Shown here one piece after another: positions 24,554-31,711 of a DNA stretch of 64,000 nt (positions within the stretch are counted from its first letter, which is position 1; each line of letters begins with the position of its first letter). Position numbers and translations under genes: made by a program. Source of the DNA: an uncultured Prevotellaceae bacterium (GTDB lineage Bacteria; Bacteroidota; Bacteroidia; Bacteroidales; Bacteroidaceae); NCBI GenBank assembly GCA_900316585.1, contig ONDM01000013.1:1-64000 (forward strand), written 5' to 3'. The notes under the pieces were generated by a model. It was not told where the DNA came from. It was given only the letters and a program-made list of their open reading frames with translations, and ran no database searches.

Positions 24554-25567
24554 ATGTTTTTCAGAAAATTTATTTTAGGGCTGCTTCCCTGGCTCATGCT
24601 GGTTTCCTGCGGGGATGATGTGCTGGCCGAGGAACCGGTGGATTCGGTTCCGGTGCAACGGATTCCATATACGGGGGTAATTCCGGAATGCCTGAAGGGG
24701 GAGACGCTGCGGGTGCTGGATATAGGCAACTCGTTCACACAGGATGCTACGGCCATGTTGCCGGACCTGGTGAAGGGGAGTGGCAGTGATGTGAGCCGGA
24801 TGTGTCTGTATTCCTTGGTGAGGGGTGGCTCCAGCTGGCGCACGTGGTCGAACTGCTGGAAGGGGGAGGATAATGCCTCTTATGCCTATAGCAAGGTGTT
24901 CGGCGGGCTGGATCAGCCGGTGCAGGGTAGCGGAAGCGTGACCGACGGTAAGGCTAGTCCGGAGCTGATGCAGAATGTGCTGACGCAGGTGCAGTGGGAC
25001 CTGATAGTGATTCATCAGGTGTCGACCTGGTCTGGGGAGTTCGTCCGGTGGAACGAGGACAATGCCGCAGGCGGTCTGGATGAGTTCCTGGATATCATCA
25101 GGACGTATCAGCCGGGTGCGAATCTAGCTTTCCTGCTGGTGCATGCGCCTACTGGGCAGAGTGAGCAGAAAGGGCTGACCACTGAGCAGCGCTGGGAGCA
25201 GATAGTGGATGCTGCCCGGCAGATGCAGGAGCAGTATGGGGTGGAACTGGTGATTCCGTATGGAACGGCAGTAGAGAACCTGAGGCTCACAGAATATAAT
25301 GATGAGTTTAGTCTATGCAGGGACAACCTGCATCTGGGTCTGGGACTGGCTCGCTATACGGCGGCTGCGGCATACTATGAGGCGCTGGTGGCTCCGCGTA
25401 GTGGCATCGATATAGAGGGCAATGCCTACCGGTATGCGTGCTCACGGGGGGATTGGGACCTCTCTTCAAAGTCGAAGCCGGTGAATGTGACGGACAAGAA
25501 TGTGCGAATAGCTTGGAAGGCGGCCGCAGAGGCTTGCCGCAGCTGGGATAAGCTGATTACTTGGTGA
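24554..25567 (+). CDS. DUF4886 (SGNH-like) lipoprotein
   Basis: A 337-residue lipoprotein (MLVSC, Cys19) with a DUF4886 domain. RVLDIGNSFTQDA (53-65) contains the probable nucleophile Ser60 of an SGNH hydrolase; LIVIHQVSTW and the C-terminal DNLHLGLGLARYTAA would supply the remaining catalytic Asp/His. Family members are thought to be carbohydrate esterases or related hydrolases of Bacteroidetes; the substrate is unknown. The stop is 3 bp before REP-like pair C. Confidence 0.8.
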   Translation: MFFRKFILGLLPWLMLVSCGDDVLAEEPVDSVPVQRIPYTGVIPECLKGETLRVLDIGNSFTQDATAMLPDLVKGSGSDVSRMCLYSLVRGGSSWRTWSNCWKGEDNASYAYSKVFGGLDQPVQGSGSVTDGKASPELMQNVLTQVQWDLIVIHQVSTWSGEFVRWNEDNAAGGLDEFLDIIRTYQPGANLAFLLVHAPTGQSEQKGLTTEQRWEQIVDAARQMQEQYGVELVIPYGTAVENLRLTEYNDEFSLCRDNLHLGLGLARYTAAAAYYEALVAPRSGIDIEGNAYRYACSRGDWDLSSKSKPVNVTDKNVRIAWKAAAEACRSWDKLITW

Positions 25568-25570
25568 TTC

Positions 25571-25669
25571 TTCCCACATGGGGACAGGTCCCATTGGGCA
25601 AAAAAGATTGTTTAGTTCTTTCTTTCCGTAGATACATTTTGCCCAATGGGACCTGTCCCCATGTGGGAA
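25571..25669. repeat. REP-like inverted pair C
   Basis: Arms 25571-25603 and 25637-25669 are perfect 33-bp inverted copies of the CATGGGG subtype (TTCCCACATGGGGACAGGTC...). The spacer is 33 bp and contains TTTCCGTAGATACA, which in reverse complement resembles the TAC-TTCGGAAAA segment inside pairs D and E. It lies between convergent genes, and its right arm is translated as the C-terminal tail of the acyltransferase at 25612-26688. Confidence 0.9.
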
Positions 25670-26688
25670 TTGATGGGAATCACATCTTTCTGGGCCGTGA
25701 TGTGCGGCAGGAATTTCTTCATGACGGGGATGAGCAGGGCTGAGACGCAGAAGGCTACCAGCAGGGTGAGGAGGATGCTCACCGTACCGCTGCAGAAATG
25801 AAGAATGAGGGGCTTCACGGCCTTGATGACAAGTACGTGGATGACCAGAATCATGATGGAATAGCGGCCGCAATAGGACAGGAGGGGCAGTTTCTTGAGT
25901 ATCTTGCTCAGGAGGATGATGCCCAGAGTACCTAGCAGGCCTCCGGCATACAAGCTGAAAATGTCTGCGCTATATTGGTTCCGGCGGTAGTTCACGTAAC
26001 GTGCCAGCAGTATCACCACGGCAAAGAAGAGGATTACGAACAGCCAGTTGTATTTATCGTATTTATTAGGCTGCAGCAGGTTGGTGTACCTGCGGAACAG
26101 ATATCCGGCCACAAAGAACGGCAGGGCTGTCATGGCTGAGTCTATGTTGGCCGGCAGGTTGATTCTCAGCGGCCGGAAGAGTGCATAGCCGGCACATCCC
26201 ACCAGTAGGGAGAAAAGGCAGATGAGGGCCACCATGTGTTTCTGGCTCAGGCGACGGCTCAGCAGATAGATTCCGTAGAAGATGTTGTTCATGATGAACA
26301 GGCCCCAGAGGAACCAGATGGCTCCGTTGTAGAAGATGCGCTCCGGCCAGATGAAGTCGATGAGGGACTGAAAGCCGCCGTATCCGTTTTTCCCCAGCAA
26401 AGCCGCGATGTTCACGGGAATGGCCACCGTGAGGAGGTACCAGGCCAGGAAAGGAATGAGCAGTTTGTTGGTCTTTCGTTTCAGAAAACCCCGATAATTC
26501 TCATAGGTGCTGAAGAAGAGTCCGGAGAGGAAGAAATAGAGTGGCATACGGAACATGCCCATGGCATCTCTCAATGGGTAGTTCTCCAGATCGAAACTAC
26601 TCATGACATGTGCCAGGACTACCAGAAAGATGCAGAGACCCTTGGCCAAATCGATGAACTCTATTCTTTTTTTTGCTTCAGCGGGCAT
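25612..26688 (-). CDS. Acyltransferase family 3 membrane protein
   Basis: A 358-residue membrane protein of the acyl_transf_3/OAcT type with about 10 hydrophobic helices. RIEFIDLAKGLCIFLVVLAHV carries the conserved His of the first helix, and MPLYFFLSGLFF and the arginine-containing LKRKTNKLLIP segment are typical. Such proteins O-acetylate surface polysaccharides or other extracytoplasmic glycans. Oddity: after about residue 335 the protein reads INSHMGTGPIGQNVSTERKN, encoded by the right arm and spacer of REP-like pair C, so the original stop was probably lost when the repeat arrived. The start at 26688 is supported by the promoter just upstream. Confidence 0.85.
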   Translation of the reverse strand: MPAEAKKRIEFIDLAKGLCIFLVVLAHVMSSFDLENYPLRDAMGMFRMPLYFFLSGLFFSTYENYRGFLKRKTNKLLIPFLAWYLLTVAIPVNIAALLGKNGYGGFQSLIDFIWPERIFYNGAIWFLWGLFIMNNIFYGIYLLSRRLSQKHMVALICLFSLLVGCAGYALFRPLRINLPANIDSAMTALPFFVAGYLFRRYTNLLQPNKYDKYNWLFVILFFAVVILLARYVNYRRNQYSADIFSLYAGGLLGTLGIILLSKILKKLPLLSYCGRYSIMILVIHVLVIKAVKPLILHFCSGTVSILLTLLVAFCVSALLIPVMKKFLPHITAQKDVIPINSHMGTGPIGQNVSTERKN

Positions 26689-26696
26689 GATGCGTG

Positions 26697-26704
26697 CAAA
26701 GTTA
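26697..26704 (-). promoter_or_regulatory. -7 element of the acyltransferase gene
   Basis: TAACTTTG followed by GC on the minus strand, ending only 8 bases before ATG 26688. If used, the mRNA would have a leader of about 0-3 nt. Confidence 0.5.
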
Positions 26705-26737
26705 GTGGTTTTTTTACGATTTGTAAAAAATATGGTG

Positions 26738-26745
26738 TATCTTTG
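26738..26745 (+). promoter_or_regulatory. -7 element of the Wzy-like gene
   Basis: TATCTTTG ends 5 bases before ATG 26751. A TTTG at 26720-26723 is only 14 bp upstream, closer than the usual 19-21. The expected transcription start coincides with the ATG, pointing to a leaderless mRNA or to a later true start codon. Confidence 0.5.
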
Positions 26746-26750
26746 TGCGG

Positions 26751-27851
26751 ATGAATAAATTTTTAGCTTTCTGGAAAGACTTGGATAGTAGGTTTGGAGC
26801 CTGGGTTTTTTATGTAGCCTTGGTGCTTTTGCTGTTCTCTTATGCCTGGTTCCCTTTCCGAAAGTGGAATGATGATGTGCATCTGATTATCATTTTTCTG
26901 AGGCGTCTGCCCCTGATTCTTTTCGGTATCCGTATCCTGCTGCTGGGTGGCAGGCATCCGAGGTATATGCTGGGGTGTCTGCTGGTGGCGGCGGTGCTGT
27001 TTCTCTCTTCGCGTATCACGGACAACAGGGAACTGCTGAGGCTGGGTATGGCGGTGATGGCTTCAAGAGAGGTCCGGAACAGGGTGACGGTGAGGATTTA
27101 CCAATGGTTCTATCTTTTGATTCCCCTGGCAGGACTGGTGCTTTACCTGCTGGGCATGAGCTATGACATACATACGCACGAACTGGGAATGGAGGGGCAT
27201 TCCTGGGGACTGATAAACCCGAATGTGCTGGCTATGCTGCTGTTTGGCTTTCTGCTGTCGGTCCTGCTATGTACTCCGATTCGCCGGAATGGAATGGTAA
27301 TGGCCGTGTGCTGGACAGGTGCTGCCTTGATATGGGTGCTGACGCTGAGCAAGGCGGTGGTGCTGGTGTTGCTCCTGCTGCCGTTGTTTTATATGGGTCT
27401 GCAGAAGTGGAGATTGTCGCCGGGCTTGCTGGCCCTGATGCCCTGGGGGTGTGTGCTGCTGTCTCTGGCCTTGTTGCTGTATTTCGGGCCTTCGGACGGG
27501 GCGAGCACGTTTGAGAGTCGGTTCAGTATCCCGTACCTGTCTTATCAGGAGCATGGACTGACCTGGCTGGGACATAGGATTTCTCCGGTGGCCGAGGAGC
27601 TTCCGCTGGATAATGTGTACCTGCGGCATTTCCTGATTTCAGGCATCCTTCTGGGCGCATGTGTCATGACTTTCTATAGCCATTATATGTACCGGATGGC
27701 CAAGGTGGGTAACCCGATGCTGCTGGCCATGGTGTGCTGTGTGGCGCTGATGGGATTCATGGAGTTCATGCCGCTGGACATTGTGCGGAATTTCTTATTG
27801 TTGTTTTATTTCATGGATACGGCCGGGCTTGAATTTTTCAAGGATGAATAA
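26751..27851 (+). CDS. Polytopic membrane protein, O-antigen polymerase/ligase-like
   Basis: A 366-residue membrane protein with about 9 or 10 hydrophobic helices. GLINPNVLAMLLFGFLLSVLL resembles the conserved helix of Wzy/WaaL-type proteins, and a hydrophilic loop with YLSYQEHGLTWLGHRISP lies near 260-300, where such proteins have their periplasmic loop. It could polymerise or ligate a glycan. No glycosyltransferases are adjacent, so its substrate would come from elsewhere, possibly the locus at 5-21 kb. ATG 26751 was preferred over an upstream start at 26745 because the -7 element overlaps that one. Confidence 0.55.
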   Translation: MNKFLAFWKDLDSRFGAWVFYVALVLLLFSYAWFPFRKWNDDVHLIIIFLRRLPLILFGIRILLLGGRHPRYMLGCLLVAAVLFLSSRITDNRELLRLGMAVMASREVRNRVTVRIYQWFYLLIPLAGLVLYLLGMSYDIHTHELGMEGHSWGLINPNVLAMLLFGFLLSVLLCTPIRRNGMVMAVCWTGAALIWVLTLSKAVVLVLLLLPLFYMGLQKWRLSPGLLALMPWGCVLLSLALLLYFGPSDGASTFESRFSIPYLSYQEHGLTWLGHRISPVAEELPLDNVYLRHFLISGILLGACVMTFYSHYMYRMAKVGNPMLLAMVCCVALMGFMEFMPLDIVRNFLLLFYFMDTAGLEFFKDE

Positions 27852-27874
27852 GGCTGGCTGGGAACGGAGAGAAA

Positions 27875-28678
27875 ATGAACAGGAAGAAGATAGGGAAGGG
27901 TATTTTGTTAGTGGGCTGCGTGATGGTGGTCTGTGTGGCTGCGTGGCTGTATAGTCCCTGGTGGATCAAGAGTGAGTTTGAGCATCCTCACGGCCGGATA
28001 GGAGATATTCCTGTGCCTGAGGGCTTTGAGCGTGTTCCGGATGATGGTTCAGGCTATGCGGATTTCCTGCGGAGTCTTCCGTTATATAAGGAAGGCGCCA
28101 AGGTGAGGGAGTATATCGGAAACGCGGTGGCTGATTCTGTTCAGCCTTATAATTACAGGGTAGTGCATCTGCCTTTACTTTCCCAGAATGAACAGTGTGC
28201 GGATGTGTGCATGCACCTGAGGGCCGAGTATCTTTTCCGGAAACGGAGGTTCTTCAACATTCATTTCAACGATACGCAGGGGCAAACGCTCCGGTACTGG
28301 TGGGGTGGCTGGCGCAGGCCGTTCATCAAGTACTTGCGGGAGGTTTACAAGGTGTGTAATACGGAGTCCATGAAAGACGAGATGGACACCAGGAAGCTGG
28401 CCGACATGCAGGTGGGTGATGTGCTGGTGTACGACTTGAAGGCGCGTCCGGATGGCAAGTATGGGCATGCGGTGACGGTGGCCGACATGGCGGTGAATCC
28501 TGCTACGGGCGAGAAGGTGTTCATGCTGGTGCAGGGAAGTACCCCGGCTTGCCTGATTCATGTGATGAAGAATGTGGAAGACCCTTCGGGCTCTCCCTGG
28601 TTCAAGCTGGATCCGGATGCAAAGGAACTGGACTTCGGCTTTGTGAAGTACTATCCCGACGAGCTACGGCATTTCTAA
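27875..28678 (+). CDS. DUF4846 family protein
   Basis: A 267-residue protein with one N-terminal hydrophobic segment (signal anchor or lipoprotein-like GKGILLVGC), then the DUF4846 domain: PVPEGFERVPDDGSGYADFLRSLPL, NEQCADVCMHLRAEYL, MQVGDVLVY and KVFMLVQGSTPACLIHVMKN with SPWF near the end. The function of the family is unknown; the Cys/His pattern (QCADVCMHLRAEY, YGHAVTVADM) is compatible with a hydrolase. It starts 23 bp after the membrane protein gene and may be cotranscribed with it. Confidence 0.75.
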   Translation: MNRKKIGKGILLVGCVMVVCVAAWLYSPWWIKSEFEHPHGRIGDIPVPEGFERVPDDGSGYADFLRSLPLYKEGAKVREYIGNAVADSVQPYNYRVVHLPLLSQNEQCADVCMHLRAEYLFRKRRFFNIHFNDTQGQTLRYWWGGWRRPFIKYLREVYKVCNTESMKDEMDTRKLADMQVGDVLVYDLKARPDGKYGHAVTVADMAVNPATGEKVFMLVQGSTPACLIHVMKNVEDPSGSPWFKLDPDAKELDFGFVKYYPDELRHF

Positions 28679-28680
28679 TA

Positions 28681-28715
28681 AAAAAGGGCTGAACCTGCGG
28701 GTTCAGCCCTTTTTA
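28681..28715. terminator. Bidirectional terminator
   Basis: AAAAAGGGCTGAACC-TGCG-GGTTCAGCCCTTTTT is a perfect 15-bp stem with A- and T-tracts, between convergent genes ending at 28678 (plus) and 28731 (minus). Confidence 0.93.
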
Positions 28716-28730
28716 CTGCCAGGAGTATGC

Positions 28731-29144
28731 TTATTTCTGTTTTTTGAAAATCAGTTTCATGGTCTCCGTATCCAACGGCTTCATGGAAGGGAGCTTCAGG
28801 TCCTTTACCATGTGCAGCGTGCCCTGCTTGTATTTCAGGAAGTGGCTGGTCTGGATATGGCTCTGGTAGGCTTCTTCGGAAGCATAGATTTCCAGGATAC
28901 GGATTTGTGTGGAATCCTCGGCACTCTGCATGGGGAAGAGGCAGATTACGCCCGGTTCCCGCTCCACGCTGAGGCGGTCCACTTCATTGGCAAATTCCAG
29001 ATATTCAGTGAGGTATTCTGGATAGACCTCGATTTCTGCGATACGGACAATCATCTTTTCAAGGTTTATAGGGGTAAGGGTCTGTGCCTGGGTGCTTGCT
29101 GAAACGGTCAGCAGCACGAACAGCAGGTAAAGTATTCTTTTCAT
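28731..29144 (-). CDS. Secreted antibiotic-biosynthesis-monooxygenase (ABM) domain protein
   Basis: A 137-residue protein with a signal peptide (to about 20, STQAQ) and an ABM/ferredoxin-like alpha-beta domain: MIVRIAEIEVYPEYLTEYLEFANEV, PGVICLFPMQ, IRILEIYASEEAYQSHIQTSHFLKYK. Such small proteins are often called putative quinol monooxygenases. It lies 5 bp downstream of the amidohydrolase gene and is probably cotranscribed with it. Confidence 0.8.
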   Translation of the reverse strand: MKRILYLLFVLLTVSASTQAQTLTPINLEKMIVRIAEIEVYPEYLTEYLEFANEVDRLSVEREPGVICLFPMQSAEDSTQIRILEIYASEEAYQSHIQTSHFLKYKQGTLHMVKDLKLPSMKPLDTETMKLIFKKQK

Positions 29145-29149
29145 AGAGT

Positions 29150-30136
29150 TTATTTGAATAAATTTTCAGCGTTTTTGTGGAGAATCATTTCCTTGTACGG
29201 GGCAAGGTCCGGCTCAGTGGTGAGGTAGGCCCTCATCCTTTCCAGGCTAGCGGTAAGCACCTGTGGAGCCACATAGGGGTAGTCGGAGCCATAGAGCAGG
29301 TGGTCCGGCGTGGTGATGGTGAGCATCATGCGGATGACTTCAGGCGAGTGGGCTCCTGCCAGGTCGTAGTACAGGGTACGGAGGTTCTCATCCCAGTCGA
29401 TTTCCCCTACCATCTTGTTGGCCTGCATGACGGGGGTGAGCGACTTCATTCTGGGGACGCTCAGGGGCAGGTAGGCACCGCAGTGGGGAACGACCACTTT
29501 TACCTGATTATAGCGTGCCAGCACGTTGCGGGCAATCATGTTGGACACGGCGCGGGTGGTTTCCGACAGGTATTCCTGCATGGCCAGCGGGGTCTGCTTC
29601 ATGACTTGTGGGTTGACTGGTCCTGGGCGGTGCGGGTGCAGGATGATGACTGCCTTGCGCTCATGGAGTACAGCAAAAAGTGGGTCCAGTTCCGGAGCAC
29701 CGAGGTATTGTCCCTCTATGTTGGTAGCCAGCTTGATACCGTCGGCCTTCAGCGTGTCGAGCGCATAGACGGCCTCGCGGATGGCTGCCTCTACATCGGG
29801 CAGCGGCAGGGCAGCACAGAACATGAATCGTCCTGGGTGTTCCTTTTTCAGCTTGGCAGCAGCCTCATTTGCCTGTCTGATGACCTTGGCAGATGTGGGT
29901 TGGGGAGCAGCCAGTGTGAGGACAGAGGTCTGCACACCTGTCTGGTCCATCCAACGCAGATGTTCTGTGGCATCGTACTTGGGAATAGGGAATCCCTCTT
30001 CCAACTGGCGTCCTTCCGTTTCCAGGGAGGTCAGAAATTCCGGGGTGATGATGTGGCTGTGCACATCGATTGCTTCTTGAGCCATTGTGATGGTGGTTAA
30101 TGCCATGGCTATGGCGGTTATTTTCAGTCGTTTCAT
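29150..30136 (-). CDS. Secreted amidohydrolase (amidohydrolase 2 family)
   Basis: A 328-residue TIM-barrel hydrolase/decarboxylase-type protein with an N-terminal signal peptide (MKRLKITAIAMALTTITMA). AIDVHSHIITPEF carries the metal-binding HxH, VILHPHRPG and VVPHCGAY the later His residues, and LLYGSDYPYV the conserved Asp. I start at the ATG read at 30136, which begins the signal peptide; an in-frame ATG further upstream (30163) would add a stretch without signal features and overlap the -7 element. With the ABM protein it forms a two-gene unit, perhaps acting on small aromatic or lactone-type compounds in the periplasm. Confidence 0.82.
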   Translation of the reverse strand: MKRLKITAIAMALTTITMAQEAIDVHSHIITPEFLTSLETEGRQLEEGFPIPKYDATEHLRWMDQTGVQTSVLTLAAPQPTSAKVIRQANEAAAKLKKEHPGRFMFCAALPLPDVEAAIREAVYALDTLKADGIKLATNIEGQYLGAPELDPLFAVLHERKAVIILHPHRPGPVNPQVMKQTPLAMQEYLSETTRAVSNMIARNVLARYNQVKVVVPHCGAYLPLSVPRMKSLTPVMQANKMVGEIDWDENLRTLYYDLAGAHSPEVIRMMLTITTPDHLLYGSDYPYVAPQVLTASLERMRAYLTTEPDLAPYKEMILHKNAENLFK

Positions 30137-30160
30137 GAAAGTTAATAGTTTATGTGTATG

Positions 30161-30168
30161 CAAAGATA
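30161..30168 (-). promoter_or_regulatory. -7 element of the amidohydrolase unit
   Basis: TATCTTTG followed by GC on the minus strand. Transcription would begin near 30154, which excludes the ATG at 30163 and supports 30136 as the start. Confidence 0.6.
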
Positions 30169-30229
30169 CGATGAAATTATGGTTTGTCTGTTAACTATAT
30201 CACGGATTTTTCAGTTCGATTTACTGAAT

Positions 30230-30449
30230 TTCCCACATGGGGACAGGTCCCATTGGGCAAAATACATTCGGAAAAACAAACGTGTTAAATAAGTCATTAG
30301 TTTTTTTCTGAAAACACTGACTTTTTAGTTAAAAACACTGACTTCCTGACAAAAATGCTGACTTTTCTGCTCAAGTCTAGATGAAATATATAATGATTCT
30401 GCATTATTAATATAAAAACATTTTTGCCCAATGGGACCTGTCCCCATGA
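30230..30449. repeat. REP-like inverted pair D, upstream of the RAYT gene
   Basis: Left arm 30230-30262 (CATGGGG subtype) and right arm about 30422-30449, which keeps TTTTGCCCAATGGGACCTGT and CCCCATG but then diverges (AGGCAAAAG instead of TGGGAA). The 159-bp interior begins TACATTCGGAAAAACAAACG and has three spaced copies of ACTGACTT/GCTGACTT (from 30315, 30336, 30356). The interior is homologous to that of pair E over roughly its first 100-120 bp. It occupies most of the 385-bp gap between the amidohydrolase and the RAYT genes. Confidence 0.88.
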
Positions 30450-30477
30450 GGCAAAAGGGGAGTTTTGTGCAGATAAA

Positions 30478-30509
30478 TTTGTATGGATAAGAAAAAGTAC
30501 CTATTTTTG
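30478..30509 (+). promoter_or_regulatory. Promoter of the RAYT gene
   Basis: TTTG (30478-30481) and TATTTTTG (30502-30509) are 20 bp apart, a full Bacteroidetes consensus just outside REP-like pair D. Transcription from about 30516 makes ATG 30522 the first usable start and excludes the upstream ATG at 30483. Confidence 0.8.
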
Positions 30510-30521
30510 CTGCATATCTTT

Positions 30522-31313
30522 ATGGCAAGACAATCTAGACAGCGTAGTGCGGCGAAAGTCTATCATGTGATGATGAGGGGAATAAACCGCCAACAAATCT
30601 TTTGGGATTTGCTAGACTATCAGAAATTTCTGAAAACGCTACAGGATTTACCACTGCGTGACCAGCAAGAAGGGGAGCTGGTTGGACCTTTATTTAAGGT
30701 TTATGCGTATTGTCTTATGGGCAATCATGTACATCTTCTTATTCAGGAAGGAAGTGAAAGCATAGGTGATTCCATCAAACGGATCGCATCTTCTTATGCA
30801 GGTTACTACAATCATCGGTATGAACGTGTGGGGCATCTCTTTCAAGACAGGTTCAAAAGTGAGCCTGTGAATGACCGTGATTACTTTATCACTCTTCTAA
30901 GATACATCCACCAAAATCCAGTCAAAGGTGGAGTCTGCAGACATGTAAGTGATTATGAATGGAGCAGTTGGCAGGAGTACTTGGGGAAAAGTTCCTTTCA
31001 TATATGCAAAATAAGTGCTACATTAAAAATGATACCATTTAGGGAACTGAAGAGCTTGATGGATGAAGAATGTATGGCTGAATGTATGGATATGGACAAT
31101 GCCTGTTTTAAGTTGACAGATGGAGAGGCATGGGATAGAATTTGCTTGGAGAGTGGATGTGAAACCATAGCTGATTTTCAAACATTGGATGGCAATGACC
31201 AGTTCCGCTTTGCATTGCAGGCTTGTAAAAATGGTGTTGCAGTAAGACAAGCATCACGTTTAACGGGACTATCTATTTACAAACTGCGTTATAAACTCAA
31301 AAAGTTGTCTTAA
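30522..31313 (+). CDS. REP-associated tyrosine transposase (RAYT, Y1_Tnp family)
   Basis: A 263-residue HUH enzyme related to IS200/IS605 TnpA. HVMMRGINRQQIF is the first strand block, YCLMGNHVHLLI carries the HUH pair His69/His71, FQDRFKSEPV is conserved in RAYTs, and RYIHQNP gives the likely catalytic Tyr128. After about 190 there is a C-terminal helical domain with an HTH-like end (AVRQASRLTGLSIYKL) as in RAYTs that bind REP hairpins. It is a single-copy gene here, lies inside REP-like pairs D and E, and its stop codon directly abuts the first arm of pair E. This arrangement fits a domesticated transposase that handles the 33-bp units spread over the first half of the window; activity is inferred. 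Confidence 0.9.
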   Translation: MARQSRQRSAAKVYHVMMRGINRQQIFWDLLDYQKFLKTLQDLPLRDQQEGELVGPLFKVYAYCLMGNHVHLLIQEGSESIGDSIKRIASSYAGYYNHRYERVGHLFQDRFKSEPVNDRDYFITLLRYIHQNPVKGGVCRHVSDYEWSSWQEYLGKSSFHICKISATLKMIPFRELKSLMDEECMAECMDMDNACFKLTDGEAWDRICLESGCETIADFQTLDGNDQFRFALQACKNGVAVRQASRLTGLSIYKLRYKLKKLS

Positions 31314-31609
31314 TTCCCTCATGGGGACAGGTCCCGTTGGGCAAAATACTTTCGGAAAAGCAAACGTGTCATGTGAGTTATTAGTTTATTATCTGAAAAC
31401 ACTGACTTCCTGACTAAAATGCTGACTTTTTCTGGTTTTATAGCATTTTTAGGGAATATAATATGGAAATAGGGCTATATATTTTGACAGGGTAAGCCAA
31501 ATAACAGAAGAGCTAGAGTGTTTTTTCTATGTGTTATTTTGCTGTTCTTTCAAGATTCATTTAGGAACAATAGATTTTTTGCCCAATGGGACCTGTCCCC
31601 ATGTGGGAA
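31314..31609. repeat. REP-like inverted pair E, downstream of the RAYT gene
   Basis: Left arm 31314-31346 (two changes: CCCTCATGGGG and CCCGTTGGGC) and right arm 31577-31609 (perfect). The 230-bp interior starts TACTTTCGGAAAAGCAAACGTGTC and keeps AAAACACTGACTTCCTGAC-AAAATGCTGACTTTT in common with pair D; the rest is A/T-rich without recognised signals. The outermost arms of D (30230) and E (31609) are inverted relative to each other, so the whole 1.38-kb block 30230-31609 is bounded like an insertion element. Confidence 0.88.
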
Positions 31610-31629
31610 GGAAAAAAAGTATAAATTAT

Positions 31630-31660
31630 TTTGTTGCTATTCATATTTTCTCTATTTTTG
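31630..31660 (+). promoter_or_regulatory. Promoter of the second small barrel gene
   Basis: TTTG (31630-31633) and TATTTTTG (31653-31660) are 19 bp apart, a full consensus, 20 bp beyond pair E. The leader to ATG 31712 is about 45 nt. Confidence 0.75.
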
Positions 31661-31711
31661 CCTTGCAGAGAAAAAAGTAGAACATGTTTAACCTATTATG
31701 TATAGAGTAAT

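Noticed and set aside
29177..30100. Long plus-strand frame opposite the amidohydrolase
   Set aside because: The minus strand has clear HxH and GSDYPY motifs, signal peptide and promoter; the plus frame is its shadow.
30483..30521. Upstream start for the RAYT gene
   Set aside because: ATG 30483 lies within the promoter (TTTG 30478, -7 at 30502-30509), before the expected transcription start.
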